Of a stretch of DNA of 64,000 bases, positions 26,264 to 35,920 are shown piece by piece (position 1 is the stretch's first letter; every line of letters starts with the position of its first letter). Position numbers and translations under genes: made by a program. The stretch lies in assembly GCF_011397115.1 (NCBI RefSeq), contig NZ_AP022822.1:2274001-2338000 (forward strand). Direction: 5' to 3'. Below the pieces are notes generated by a model. It was not told the origin of the DNA, searched no databases, and was given only the letters and a program-made list of their open reading frames with translations. Source of the DNA: Enterococcus saigonensis (lineage in GTDB: Bacteria; Bacillota; Bacilli; Lactobacillales; Enterococcaceae).

Positions 26264-26304
26264 AAAAAAATAGCACGAAAACTACCCATGCAATCTTCGT
26301 GCTA
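26264..26304 (-). terminator. Terminator of the mutS-mutL operon
   Basis: TAGCACGAA (26271-26279) and TTCGTGCTA (26296-26304) form the stem, with seven A to the left giving the T run on the minus strand, 19 bases after mutL. Confidence 0.85.
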
Positions 26305-26322
26305 CCTTTCAAAAGTTAAATT

Positions 26323-28476
26323 TTAATCTTCCAATTCACGCATAGGTGATCGGTGTGGATCTTGAATACGCTTAAACATTTTTTCCATATCGCTATTATT
26401 GAAATGAATTAAAACCGGGCGACCATGTGGACAGTTAAATGGGTTTTCGCATAAAGACAAATCTTGCAACAATACACGAGCTTGCAACTCATTGAGATGA
26501 TGATTGGCTTTGATGGATCGCTTGCAGCTCATCATAATTGCAGTTGCTTCTCGGAATTTTTTGACACTAACATTTCCTGTCGTCAGTAACATATCGATCA
26601 TTTCACGCGTAATACTTTCTTCTTGACCAGCAGGATACCACGTGGGATGTGCGCGAATAATGAAACTATTTGCGCCAAAATCTTCTAATTGAATACCGAC
26701 ATCCAAAAGCATTTCCTTTTTCTCACGCAATTTTATCGCATCACTATTAGGATAATCCAAAACAATCGGAACTAGCAATTCTTGTAAATTACTTCCTACA
26801 TCTCCAATTTTTTCCCGAAAATATTCGTATTTAATCCGTTCTTGCGCCGCGTGTTGATCAATAATATACAGTCCTTCACTACTTTGGGCAAAAAGATACG
26901 TTCCATGCATCTGTCCAAAATATTCCAATTGTGGAAAACGTTCTACTGGTTTTTCAGCCTCTAACGCTAAAATTGCTTTGTTTAAGGCCTGATTACTTTT
27001 AGAATCCTGTAGATTAAATTCAGGATGATCCAACTCGCTTTGTGTTTCTGCTGCTATTTCTGTCGGCGTTAAGTTCTCTGATTCTTCATTTATTTCTGAC
27101 AAAGTGGTGTTGTCTACCGTTTCATTATCCACAAGGGATGAAAAATCTGCAGTATCTTTGACTCGTTGGGGATAACTTGATGCATGAGGAAATTCTTCTT
27201 GAATTTCTGCCACATGACGCCCTTGATTATCTAAAAATTCTACATCAGTATCTAACTTTTCGTGTGGTTTATCCGTATTTTCATTAATTTGTCCACAATC
27301 ATCCACAGGTTTATCCACAGATTGTGGATGAATATAAATAAATTTACCACTGCTAGGATCAAATGTTAAACCGTTATTTTTCTTTTCAGCATTGGGCAGT
27401 TCCATTTGCAACTGCTCTGTTTTTTCTTGTTCAGTTCGCGAAATCTTTTTCTTAAAACCTAAGTTTTCACCCGCATCGGGGATTAAGTTCTCTAAACGGA
27501 GGCGCTCATTAATTGTTTTACTGATTAGCTTGGTTAATTCAGGTTCTTTTGAAAGTCGAACTTCTTGTTTTGTGGGATGGACATTCACATCTACCAATAG
27601 AGGATCCATAGTAATTTCTAAAACTGCAATGGGAAAACGCCCTACCATTAATTTTGAACCATATCCGGTAATAATCGCTTTGTTTAAGGCAAAATTTTTA
27701 ATATAGCGGCCATTAATTATCGTTGAAATATAATTGCGACTCGCTCTTGTAACTTCCGGTAAAGAAATATAGCCCGTCACCGTAAAGTCTAAATCTTTTG
27801 CTTCAATAGCTAACAATTTTTTCGCAGTTTGCACGCCAAAAATTCCGGCGATTGTCTGTTTTAAATCACCATTACCAGCAGTAGTAAGCATCTTGTTTCC
27901 ATCGTGAACAAGGCGAAAGGCAATGTTTGGATGGCTTAATGCCAAGCGGTTGACAATATCACCAATGTTTGATAATTCGGTTTGCAATGTTTTGATATAT
28001 TTCAAACGTGCAGGGGTGTTAAAGAACAAATTTTCAACTATAATTTTCGTTCCTTGACGCAACGGTGCAGGGGTATGCTCAATCACCTTTCCTCCTTCTA
28101 AACGTAACAAAGAACCCTGTTTCATTCCTTGAACTGCTGTTTCTACCGTTACATAAGAAACCGAAGCAATACTTGGTAAAGCCTCACCGCGAAATCCTAG
28201 TGTCCGAATACGGAATAAATCATCTCGGCTATGAATTTTACTTGTTGCATGACGTTTAAAGGCATTTTCAACGTCATCTTCCGCAATTCCTTCACCATTA
28301 TCTGTAACTTGAATTTTTTTCAACCCAGCTTCTTCTACCAAAATATCAATTTGACTAGATCCTGCGTCAATCGCATTTTCAACTAATTCTTTTACTACTG
28401 ATGCAGGACGCTCCACCACTTCACCAGCAGCAATTTGATTGGCAAGACGTTCAGATAACTCTTGAATTTTACCCAT
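26323..28476 (-). CDS. mutL: DNA mismatch repair endonuclease MutL
   Basis: MutL couples mismatch recognition by MutS to strand nicking. The 717-residue protein has the GHKL ATPase motifs ENAIDAGSS, DNGEGI and GFRGEALPSI in the first 100 residues, a long acidic linker at about 340-520, and the C-terminal endonuclease motif DQHAAQERIKYE with NCPHGRPVLIHF, as in Firmicutes that lack MutH. GGAGGCAGACG precedes the ATG. It is 15 bases after mutS. Confidence 0.97.
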   Translation of the reverse strand: MGKIQELSERLANQIAAGEVVERPASVVKELVENAIDAGSSQIDILVEEAGLKKIQVTDNGEGIAEDDVENAFKRHATSKIHSRDDLFRIRTLGFRGEALPSIASVSYVTVETAVQGMKQGSLLRLEGGKVIEHTPAPLRQGTKIIVENLFFNTPARLKYIKTLQTELSNIGDIVNRLALSHPNIAFRLVHDGNKMLTTAGNGDLKQTIAGIFGVQTAKKLLAIEAKDLDFTVTGYISLPEVTRASRNYISTIINGRYIKNFALNKAIITGYGSKLMVGRFPIAVLEITMDPLLVDVNVHPTKQEVRLSKEPELTKLISKTINERLRLENLIPDAGENLGFKKKISRTEQEKTEQLQMELPNAEKKNNGLTFDPSSGKFIYIHPQSVDKPVDDCGQINENTDKPHEKLDTDVEFLDNQGRHVAEIQEEFPHASSYPQRVKDTADFSSLVDNETVDNTTLSEINEESENLTPTEIAAETQSELDHPEFNLQDSKSNQALNKAILALEAEKPVERFPQLEYFGQMHGTYLFAQSSEGLYIIDQHAAQERIKYEYFREKIGDVGSNLQELLVPIVLDYPNSDAIKLREKKEMLLDVGIQLEDFGANSFIIRAHPTWYPAGQEESITREMIDMLLTTGNVSVKKFREATAIMMSCKRSIKANHHLNELQARVLLQDLSLCENPFNCPHGRPVLIHFNNSDMEKMFKRIQDPHRSPMRELED

Positions 28477-28491
28477 CGTCTGCCTCCTTTT

Positions 28492-31050
28492 CTAAATTCG
28501 TTTTTGCAACTCGTATAAAATATTTAACGCTTCTCGTGGCGTTGTATCTAATAAATCCAATTTTTTCAATGTGTCAATGACACCTAGCTCTTCTGTGGAA
28601 ACTTCTTGGAATAATGAAATTTGTTCCACCTCTTCTGACACGCGATCTTTAGGTTTTACTGCAGTAGTTTCTTGTTTTTCCAAATGTTGCAAAATTGTTG
28701 CCGCTCGCTCCAATAAATCTGTTGGCAAACCTGCAATCTTAGCCACATGAATCCCATAACTCTTATCGGCAGCACCCTCCATCATTTTGTGTAAGAAAAC
28801 GACTTCTCCTTCTTTTTCCACTGCTCCCACATGAATATTTCGTAACTTGGGCAATGCTTCATCCAAAATGGTTAATTCATGGTAATGAGTGGAAAAAAGG
28901 GTCTTAGCTTTTACGACTTTATGAATGTATTCAATAATAGCCTGTGCTAACGCCATACCATCATATGTTGCCGTTCCTCGCCCTAATTCATCAAATAAAA
29001 CTAGACTGTTTGGCGTCGCATGTCTTAAGGCTTGGTTGGCTTCCATCATTTCGACCATGAAAGTACTTTGACCGGCAATTAAATCATCACTAGCACCAAT
29101 CCGGGTAAAAATGCGATCAAAAATTGGAAGATTCGCGCTTTCTGCTGGTACAAAACTTCCGATTTGCGCCATAATAACAGTCAATGCTAACTGTCGCATA
29201 TAAGTACTCTTCCCTGACATATTCGGTCCAGTAATCAAGAGAATCAAAGTTTCACGATCCATCACGATAGAATTGGGAATATATTCTTGATGGCCTAAAA
29301 CTTTTTCCACAACAGGATGCCGCCCCTCTTTAATTGTTAATTCTTGTTTAGTATTTAAATTGGGGCGCACATACTGATAGCGCTCAGCAATTGTAGCAAA
29401 ACTTTGCAATACATCTACACTACTAATCGCTTTAGCTAATTTCTGCAAACGCATGATAGCTTTTTTTACTTCTTCTCGTACAGCTAAAAAGAGTTGGTAT
29501 TCTAAATCCACTGATTTTTCTTCAGCTTCTAAAATTTGCGTTTCTAATTTTTTTAATTCCGGGGTGATAAAACGTTCCGCATTAGCTAATGTTTGTTTTC
29601 TTTCATAACGTCCTTCTGCTAAATTAGCCAAGTTTGCCTTAGTAATTTCGATATAATAGCCAAAGACGCGATTAAAACCGACTTTCAGATTTTTAATTCC
29701 AGTAGCTTCTCGCTCGCTTGCCTCTAATTCCGCTAGCCATTGCTTACCATTACGCATAGCCAAGCGATATTGATCAAGTTGTTCATTAAAACCATCTTTG
29801 ATGATATTCCCTTCTGTAATAGCTAAAGGAGCTTCTTCATCGATAGCTTCTTCGATTAAGCGAACCAAATCATCCATCGGCTCTAAGTCTAGTAATAAGT
29901 CATTCCAAGCGCCTTTATTAATTCCACTTAAAAGATTACGAATTTGCGGAACTTGCATTAAAGATGTTTTTAATTGGAGTAAATCACGCCCATTAACATT
30001 TCCAAACGCCACCCGTCCGGCTAAGCGTTCTAAATCATAAACTTTGGTTAGGGCTTCTTGTAAGTCCGCCCGCTCAAAATAACTATCTAATAACGACTGT
30101 ACCATTTCTTGTCTTGTGTGTATTTGCTTTTGTTGAATTAACGGGCGATCTAACCATTGTTTTAACAAGCGGCCGCCCATCGCGGTTTTGGTTTCATCTA
30201 AAAGCCACAACAGCGTTCCGTGTTTTTTCCCTGTTCGAATGGATTGTGCCAATTCCAAATTAAATTTTGAATAGTAATCCATTTTTAGATAATGATCAGG
30301 TTGATAACTTTCTGCTTTTTGGATATGTGCTAAACTACGCTTTTGTGTTTCTGCTAAGTAGCACAATAATTTACCGGTAACTTCTTTTTCCACCGCTTCA
30401 CCAAGTTCACTCGTTAAAAATTGAAATTCAGCGTTCTCAGTCATTTCCATTTGACTGGAAAAAACGAGATTTAAACGTTCTTGCAGTGTCTTTTTTAATT
30501 TCTCGTCAATTTCACTGGTAAAAACAATTTCTTTTGTTTGAAGAGCACTTGCTTCATTTAAAACTGCTTCTTCGTCTGGTAAAGTTGCAGCTTTTAATTC
30601 CCCCGTGCTCAAATCTACGTAGGCAAAACCATAATTCTCGCCATTAAAACTCAAGGCTGTTAAAAAGTTATTGTCTTTAGCTGCTAGACCTTTTGCATCC
30701 ATAACGGTTCCAGGTGTGACCAATTGGACAACTTCTCGTTTTACCATACCCTTAGCTGTTTTAGGATCTTCTACTTGTTCGCAAATTGCTACTTTATAGC
30801 CTTGTTCAATTAATGTATCAATATACCCTTGTGCTGCGTGATAAGGTACCCCACACATGGGAATTGGCTCATCAGCATTCCGATTACGGCTAGTTAAAGT
30901 CAACTCTAGAATTTGAGCAGCTTTAATTGCATCGTCATAAAACATTTCATAAAAGTCTCCTAGACGGTAAAATAAGAAAGCATCTTGATAGTTTGCTTTA
31001 ATGCTTAAATATTGTTCCATCATGGGAGTATTTTTGGTTTTTTGAGGCAT
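28492..31050 (-). CDS. mutS: DNA mismatch repair protein MutS
   Basis: MutS recognises base mismatches and small loops as a dimer. The 852-residue protein has the N-terminal mismatch-binding motif (YRLGDFYEMFYDDA, the conserved F-x-E), the central clamp, and the ATPase with Walker A ITGPNMSGKSTYMRQ, Walker B LVLFDELGRGT and FSTHYHELT. AAGGAGGAGCTTTC precedes the ATG. mutL follows directly. Confidence 0.98.
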   Translation of the reverse strand: MPQKTKNTPMMEQYLSIKANYQDAFLFYRLGDFYEMFYDDAIKAAQILELTLTSRNRNADEPIPMCGVPYHAAQGYIDTLIEQGYKVAICEQVEDPKTAKGMVKREVVQLVTPGTVMDAKGLAAKDNNFLTALSFNGENYGFAYVDLSTGELKAATLPDEEAVLNEASALQTKEIVFTSEIDEKLKKTLQERLNLVFSSQMEMTENAEFQFLTSELGEAVEKEVTGKLLCYLAETQKRSLAHIQKAESYQPDHYLKMDYYSKFNLELAQSIRTGKKHGTLLWLLDETKTAMGGRLLKQWLDRPLIQQKQIHTRQEMVQSLLDSYFERADLQEALTKVYDLERLAGRVAFGNVNGRDLLQLKTSLMQVPQIRNLLSGINKGAWNDLLLDLEPMDDLVRLIEEAIDEEAPLAITEGNIIKDGFNEQLDQYRLAMRNGKQWLAELEASEREATGIKNLKVGFNRVFGYYIEITKANLANLAEGRYERKQTLANAERFITPELKKLETQILEAEEKSVDLEYQLFLAVREEVKKAIMRLQKLAKAISSVDVLQSFATIAERYQYVRPNLNTKQELTIKEGRHPVVEKVLGHQEYIPNSIVMDRETLILLITGPNMSGKSTYMRQLALTVIMAQIGSFVPAESANLPIFDRIFTRIGASDDLIAGQSTFMVEMMEANQALRHATPNSLVLFDELGRGTATYDGMALAQAIIEYIHKVVKAKTLFSTHYHELTILDEALPKLRNIHVGAVEKEGEVVFLHKMMEGAADKSYGIHVAKIAGLPTDLLERAATILQHLEKQETTAVKPKDRVSEEVEQISLFQEVSTEELGVIDTLKKLDLLDTTPREALNILYELQKRI

Positions 31051-31112
31051 GAAAGCTCCTCCTTTAGTTATTTCAGTAGTTATTCACTATCTGGTTGTTC
31101 CAAACTCAAAAA

Positions 31113-31496
31113 TTAATCTTCTGCTTCTTTGGATTTATTACGATTTTCCACTGCTTGATTAACATCTTGAGAGATATTTTCCGTGATAAAATGTAATAAG
31201 TCATTTGCAAGCCCCAATTTTTCGCGATAAGAAATAACCAACGGATGATTTTCGTATTCTCTGGTATACGCATTTGCAGCTAAAATTGCGGCTTTTTCTG
31301 CTTCTGGTTTACCATAATGGGCAAATTGGACTGCTTCTTGTTGCGCTTCTTTAATTTTTTCTTCTAGTTCTTTTAAATGAGAATTTCGCGCCACTTTTGC
31401 AGCAACGCTTCGGTAATCTTTTACTATTTCATGTTCTGCTAACGCCTGCGTTAATTCATTTAAGGCAGCAGTTACTTCTGGTTCCAAGTTTTCCAT
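31113..31496 (-). CDS. ricA: YlbF/YmcA-family protein, RicA-like
   Basis: The 127-residue protein is almost wholly helical (RSVAAKVARNSHLKELEEKIKEAQQEAV ... AEKAAILAANAYTREYENHPLVISYREKL). The length and the YENHPLV region fit the YlbF/YmcA family, whose members form the Y-complex that acts with RNase Y on mRNA in Bacillus. The ymdB-ymcA-mutS-mutL order is shared with Bacillus, which supports the RicA (YmcA) rather than the YlbF call. Confidence 0.8.
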   Translation of the reverse strand: MENLEPEVTAALNELTQALAEHEIVKDYRSVAAKVARNSHLKELEEKIKEAQQEAVQFAHYGKPEAEKAAILAANAYTREYENHPLVISYREKLGLANDLLHFITENISQDVNQAVENRNKSKEAED

Positions 31497-31505
31497 TTTT
31501 TCTTC

Positions 31506-32303
31506 CTATTCATAAAAGGGACGATCGGCTGAAATTTGAATCGTCTCAATTTTTTTTGCATGACCATTTTTTTCATCAATATCAAGCAGGCAGGCCGATA
31601 AAATACTACGCCCTTCTTCGACCACTTCAAAGCGTTGCGGTAAGGCCGTTATAAAGCGTTCAATGACACTTTCTTTTTTCATTCCTAATATTCCATCATA
31701 AGGACCTGTCATACCAACATCACTTAAAAAGGCGGTTCCTTTTGGTAAAATTCGACCGTCATTTGTTTGTACATGAGTGTGTGTGCCTACGACAGCCGAA
31801 ACTTTACCATCTAAATACCAACCCATTGCTTGTTTTTCACTCGTTGTTTCTCCATGAAAATCAACAAAAATATAAGGAGTTCGCTTGCGTGCTGCCGCTA
31901 CTAATTCATCGGCTTTCGTAAACGGATCATCAATTGCTGTCATAAACGCGCGCGCTTGCAGATTAATAACCGCCAATTCAATTTCATTCACCTTAACAAA
32001 AACCATCCCTACACCTGGTGCTTTTTGGGGGAAATTAGCCGGACGGATCATTTTTTTAGCATCCGTAATGAATTCAAAAATATCCCGATTATCCCACGTA
32101 TGATTGCCAAGTGTTACGACATCCACACCATCTTGTAAAAACTTTTTGTAAATTTTTCCAGTAATACCGCGACCGCCAGCTGCATTTTCACCATTCGCAA
32201 TTGTAACTTGCGGACGATACTTTTTCTTTAATTTTGGTAAATACGTTGTCACTGCTTCTCTACCTAATGAACCAACAACATCTCCAATAAACAATACCCG
32301 CAC
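31506..32303 (-). CDS. ymdB: YmdB-family metallophosphoesterase
   Basis: YmdB-type enzymes hydrolyse 2',3'- or 3',5'-cyclic nucleotides and affect biofilm genes in Bacillus. The 265-residue protein has the two-metal motifs GDVVG at the N-terminus, NGENAAGG, TLGNHTWDN, VDFHGE and GTHTHVQTND. The start codon is GTG with AGAGGAAAATTT before it. It leads the ymdB-ricA-mutS-mutL series with gaps of 9, 62 and 15 bases. Confidence 0.92.
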   Translation of the reverse strand: MRVLFIGDVVGSLGREAVTTYLPKLKKKYRPQVTIANGENAAGGRGITGKIYKKFLQDGVDVVTLGNHTWDNRDIFEFITDAKKMIRPANFPQKAPGVGMVFVKVNEIELAVINLQARAFMTAIDDPFTKADELVAAARKRTPYIFVDFHGETTSEKQAMGWYLDGKVSAVVGTHTHVQTNDGRILPKGTAFLSDVGMTGPYDGILGMKKESVIERFITALPQRFEVVEEGRSILSACLLDIDEKNGHAKKIETIQISADRPFYE

Positions 32304-32411
32304 AAATTTTCCTCTTCTCTTAAATGTCTTGTTTCATTATAGAGGTTTTTCCAAGGAAAAAAAAGTGTTCCTGTTCTCAGCCAAATAAATAGAGATACGC
32401 TTTTTAGGTAA

Positions 32412-32450
32412 AGAAAAAAGCGTACTTCGCCTCATGAGGAAAAGTACGCT
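32412..32450 (-). terminator. Terminator of the alkD-HAD-mgsA operon
   Basis: AGCGTACTT (32419-32427) and AAGTACGCT (32442-32450) form the stem, with an A run to the left that gives the minus-strand T run, directly after mgsA. Confidence 0.85.
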
Positions 32451-32458
32451 AAAGAATA

Positions 32459-32881
32459 TCAAAATGACAGCGGACGCTGGTCATTCTCGTGAACAATTTC
32501 GCGAAAATCAGCTAATCCCATTGCTAAACCACGGATTAAAATTTCAGCAGTTCCAATATTAGTAGCTAAGGGAATTTCATACACGTCACTTAACCGAATC
32601 AAAGCAGTAACGTCGGGTTCATGAGGTTGTGCGGCCAAAGGATCTCGTAAAAAAATCACCATATCCAAGTCATCAGCTGCAAGCATCGCACCGATTTGTT
32701 GATCCCCGCCCAATGGCCCTGATTTATAACGATGAACCAAAAGACCTGTAGCCTCTGCGATTTTCTGACCAGTAGTACCGGTCGCAAATAATTCATGTTG
32801 CGCTAAAATATCTTTATAAGCTGTTGTCATTTGAACCATTAAATCTTTTTTACGATCATGCGCAATTAGAGCAATTTTCAT
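32459..32881 (-). CDS. mgsA: Methylglyoxal synthase
   Basis: The enzyme converts dihydroxyacetone phosphate to methylglyoxal and phosphate, a bypass of lower glycolysis used under phosphate limitation. The 140-residue protein shows the phosphate-binding ATGTTG, SGPLGGDQQIGA and FLRDPLAAQPHEPD. GGAGGTGTCAAA precedes the ATG. It is the last gene of a three-gene operon. Confidence 0.95.
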   Translation of the reverse strand: MKIALIAHDRKKDLMVQMTTAYKDILAQHELFATGTTGQKIAEATGLLVHRYKSGPLGGDQQIGAMLAADDLDMVIFLRDPLAAQPHEPDVTALIRLSDVYEIPLATNIGTAEILIRGLAMGLADFREIVHENDQRPLSF

Positions 32882-32901
32882 TTTGACACCTCCAACTTAT
32901 T

Positions 32902-33678
32902 TTAAATTAAAGCTAATTCTTTCAAGGCTTTAAAAATGCCATCTTCATCATTTGAAACCGTTACCATAGAAGCAACATCTTTTACATCTTCATTTGCATT
33001 TCCCATTGCCACACCAATTCCGGCTGCAGCCAACATTTCTTTATCATTTTGACCATCTCCAAAAGTAATGATATCTTCTTTTTCAATACCAAGTGTTTTG
33101 CCTAAATGTAAGATTGTTGCGGCTTTTGAACCATTTTCAGGAATCACATCCACGCATTTTTCATGCCACCGAATAAAGCGTAAAGCAGGATATTTTTCAT
33201 CAAAATAGCCTTCATACCCTGCATCATAAAAAGCTAAAGCTTGATATACTTCTTGTTGCTTTTTAAAATCAGGATCAAATTCTGGCACATGAGAGCCAAA
33301 TGAGCGCATCGCTTCGTCCATGATTGGAATACTAAAATTACTATGACGTCGCATTGCATCCATTCCAATAAATGCCGTATCCACCTTTAGTTCATCCAAC
33401 TCTGCAATTAAATCAGTTAACTGTGATTCATCTAATAAATGTTTATATACTTGTTTATGATCTAAAAAAGCGGCTGAACCATTGCAAACCACATAATTCT
33501 GAAAATTTAATTTTTTTAAAATCGGCTGGGCTAAAAAGCGGCTTCGACCAGTTGCTACCATGACCAAATGGCCGTTATTACGTAATATTTCCAATGCTTT
33601 TTTTGTATTTGGTAAAGCTTCTTTTTGACTATTTAACAATGTTCCGTCAATATCAAAGGCAATTAATTTCCGCGTCAT
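32902..33678 (-). CDS. Cof-type HAD-IIB family hydrolase
   Basis: The 258-residue protein is a cytoplasmic sugar-phosphate phosphatase of the Cof/YidA group. HAD motif I is FDIDGTLLNS with the nucleophile Asp9, motif II is VATGRSR, and motif IV is ITFGDGQNDKEMLAAAGIGVAMGNA. The C2B cap lies at about 85-185. Its start overlaps the stop of the AlkD-like gene by 4 bases. Confidence 0.92.
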   Translation of the reverse strand: MTRKLIAFDIDGTLLNSQKEALPNTKKALEILRNNGHLVMVATGRSRFLAQPILKKLNFQNYVVCNGSAAFLDHKQVYKHLLDESQLTDLIAELDELKVDTAFIGMDAMRRHSNFSIPIMDEAMRSFGSHVPEFDPDFKKQQEVYQALAFYDAGYEGYFDEKYPALRFIRWHEKCVDVIPENGSKAATILHLGKTLGIEKEDIITFGDGQNDKEMLAAAGIGVAMGNANEDVKDVASMVTVSNDEDGIFKALKELALI

Positions 33679-34331
33679 TTTTTACTCGCTTTCTTTAACA
33701 GTCTACTGCCCTCTCTGACAGCAAGGCGACTTAAATTATTTTTTGCAATAAACTCTGTTACATACAATGGATCTGTTTTGCTGTATTCCCGCAATGACCA
33801 ACCAATGGCTTTTTGAATGAAAAATTCATTTGTCTGCCGATCGTTTAAAATGGCTTTTTCAAGCAAAAGTAAATCTGTTGCCGTTTTACTTTGCAGCTGT
33901 AGATTAATACTAATTCTACGAAACCAGAAATCTTCTGCTTGGTAAAACCAACTAAAAACTTCGGTCAATGTCTCCGGATATGCTTTGACATAGTCGTTAA
34001 AGCCTTTACGCCATGAATCAATGCTGTCCCACCATTCTTTTGCCGCTACCAATGGTAAATAATTTTTTAGTTCAACCAGCTCTAAGCGCAACACATTCTT
34101 ATTAAATAAATCAATTGCCACATATTGATATTCTCGTTCATTTTGCTGGTAATAATAAAAAATTTCTTCTTGCAACTTAACAGTTGACCATTGACGGCTT
34201 TCTTTTAGCAGCACTTTTTCAGCTTCGGCCCGTTGCGGTTTTGGAATACCTAAAAAAGAAAATTGATTTCTCATATAGTTAGCCATTGGCACTGCTTTTT
34301 TTGGATTAGATATAAAAGTCAGTCGTGACAT
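33675..34331 (-). CDS. AlkD-family DNA alkylation repair protein
   Basis: The 218-residue protein is all helical, made of HEAT-like repeats, and matches DNA alkylation repair enzymes that remove alkylated purines: NYMRNQFSFLGIPKPQRAE at the start, EWWDSIDSWRKGF in the middle and FFIQKAIGWSLREYSK near the end, where the catalytic aspartate and aromatic residues normally lie. GGGAGATTTT precedes the ATG. It is first in an operon with a HAD phosphatase and mgsA; mgsA makes the electrophile methylglyoxal, so the pairing may be functional. Confidence 0.87.
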   Translation of the reverse strand: MSRLTFISNPKKAVPMANYMRNQFSFLGIPKPQRAEAEKVLLKESRQWSTVKLQEEIFYYYQQNEREYQYVAIDLFNKNVLRLELVELKNYLPLVAAKEWWDSIDSWRKGFNDYVKAYPETLTEVFSWFYQAEDFWFRRISINLQLQSKTATDLLLLEKAILNDRQTNEFFIQKAIGWSLREYSKTDPLYVTEFIAKNNLSRLAVREGSRLLKKASKK

Positions 34332-34483
34332 AAAATCTCCCTAGGTTAATATTATAGCGTTTTCTTGTTTCTCAAAACCAATTGTAAAAGTAATTTGAAA
34401 AACAAGCAAGAAATCATTTTTTAAAACTACTTTTCAAGGTACAATTACCTACCTATAAACGCATTCCTCTAACAGCTGGCGTA

Positions 34484-34562
34484 CAAAAAAAGATTGTAAC
34501 AAAACTCAGCTAAACCAAATCTCCTTACAAAGATTTATCGCCTATAACGTTTTGTTACAATC
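34484..34562 (-). terminator. Terminator with 14-bp stem and long loop after the FNT gene
   Basis: GATTGTAACAAAAC (34492-34505) pairs perfectly with GTTTTGTTACAATC (34549-34562). Seven A on the left give the minus-strand T run. The 43-base loop has partial likeness to the loop of the 8509-8583 terminator. Confidence 0.75.
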
Positions 34563-34570
34563 GTAAAAAA

Positions 34571-35368
34571 TTAATCTACATAAATAGATTTAGAATTATT
34601 TAACCAAGCAAAGCCTAATCCCATCACTAAGCCACCGCCAATATAATTCCCAATTAGGGCACAAATAAGATTATGGAAAACTGTCCCTGCTGTCATGCCT
34701 TCAATTGCTCCACCAGAAGCAAAATACGCTAATGAAAAAGCTGGGAAATTAGCGATAACGTGTTCATAGCCTAAAAAAGCAAAGATAAAAATAATAAAGA
34801 TAATGGCTGCAACTTTACCAGCATCATCTTTCATACGCATACTGATTAAGACTGCCGTATTCACCACAATATTAGCAAACATTGCTTCAATTAAAATTTG
34901 CATCGTTGATTTTTCCAATTTACCTGTAATCGAAGTAAAGAAGAAGTTATCTGGCTCTAAACCTTGAAATGGTCCTGTTTGAGCGATCAAAAAACCAACT
35001 ACTAAACCACCAATTAAGTTAAATAAGATACAAGAAAATAAAATTTTAGTTGCTAATCCAAAATTCAAACGTTTACGATAAACACCCACAGTCATGTACA
35101 ACATATTCGAAGTTCCCAATTCGGCATTCAAATACAAAATCATTACAAGTGACCAACTGAACATGAACGCATATAACATTTTGCCTAAACCAGGCACAAT
35201 ATGTTCGCCCTTCATTGCGATTGCAAATGCCACAGCTGTTCCTAAACCTAAAAATAAACAAGCTAAAATTGCACGGACCGCATATCGAAAGTAACTTCCT
35301 TGAATTAAATCAACTTTCTTTTCAATCGATGTGTCAATTTTTGAAAATAACGGTGATACAGGATTCAT
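34571..35368 (-). CDS. Formate/nitrite transporter (FNT) family channel
   Basis: The 265-residue protein has six hydrophobic helices and FNT family stretches (ALIGNYIGGGLVMGLGFAWLN near the end and the Asn-rich broken helices MFANIVVNTAVLISMRMKD). FNT pentamers pass formate, nitrite or lactate. With no nitrite or formate genes beside it, the ion is not fixed. GAGGAGAAAAGAG precedes the ATG. It is divergent from rpsD. Confidence 0.88.
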   Translation of the reverse strand: MNPVSPLFSKIDTSIEKKVDLIQGSYFRYAVRAILACLFLGLGTAVAFAIAMKGEHIVPGLGKMLYAFMFSWSLVMILYLNAELGTSNMLYMTVGVYRKRLNFGLATKILFSCILFNLIGGLVVGFLIAQTGPFQGLEPDNFFFTSITGKLEKSTMQILIEAMFANIVVNTAVLISMRMKDDAGKVAAIIFIIFIFAFLGYEHVIANFPAFSLAYFASGGAIEGMTAGTVFHNLICALIGNYIGGGLVMGLGFAWLNNSKSIYVD

Positions 35369-35705
35369 CTCTTTTCTCCTCTACTTAAATGAATAATTAT
35401 AAATACCCACTCATTTTATAGAGGCAAATTGATTTTGTAAAGATATTTCGGTAAATTTCTGAAAAAGCACGCAACAAAATTACAGGACAATTATTATCTC
35501 TAATTCTTTTCTTCAAATATCGTTAGTTTTTAAAGAAAAAAATAACCCTTTTTTACTAACAAAAAAATAACAATCAAAAATAGTCTTTTTTCGTTTCACT
35601 TCCAAACATCCTTTTATACTGTATTGCCGAATAAATAAACATTGTTTTTTTACTTATATCCTTCTCCAACCTGCAGAATTATTTTGTCTAAACTAATTGT
35701 TTCCC
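35369..35705. other. AT-rich intergenic region between FNT gene and rpsD promoter
   Basis: This stretch holds no open frame with a ribosome site. It must contain the leftward FNT promoter. A weak CodY-like match (12 of 15) lies at about 35453-35467. I see nothing else of note. Confidence 0.5.
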
Positions 35706-35735
35706 TTGACTACAACTAGTTTTTCATCGTATACT
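35706..35735 (+). promoter_or_regulatory. rpsD promoter
   Basis: TTGACT (35706-35711) and TATACT (35730-35735) are separated by 18 bases. Confidence 0.8.
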
Positions 35736-35741
35736 AAAATT

Positions 35742-35900
35742 CGTGTAAAATAATGCAGCAGAAGAATAATAGCTCGTCACCAGTCCATCGCTGGCATGCC
35801 AGTTCAATTGCGTAACCGCGGCTGCAAAGGTGAAGATTGAAGGATGAACTGTACGAATATGAATTTTTCATCGGATTATTTTACTCCAAAAACAATTTAT
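35742..35900 (+). promoter_or_regulatory. Probable ribosomal protein S4 leader
   Basis: The 180-base leader before rpsD is GC-rich compared with its surroundings and can form stems (for example CCAGTCCATCGCTGGC and GCGTAACCGCGGCTGC). Firmicutes rpsD messages carry a structured leader that S4 binds to repress its own synthesis. Position and character fit; the fold was not computed. Confidence 0.6.
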
Positions 35901-35920
35901 TTTATTGGAGGAATTTTTAA

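Noticed and set aside
35453..35467. CodY box upstream of the FNT gene
   Set aside because: Only 12 of 15 positions match in very AT-rich DNA, which can be expected by chance.
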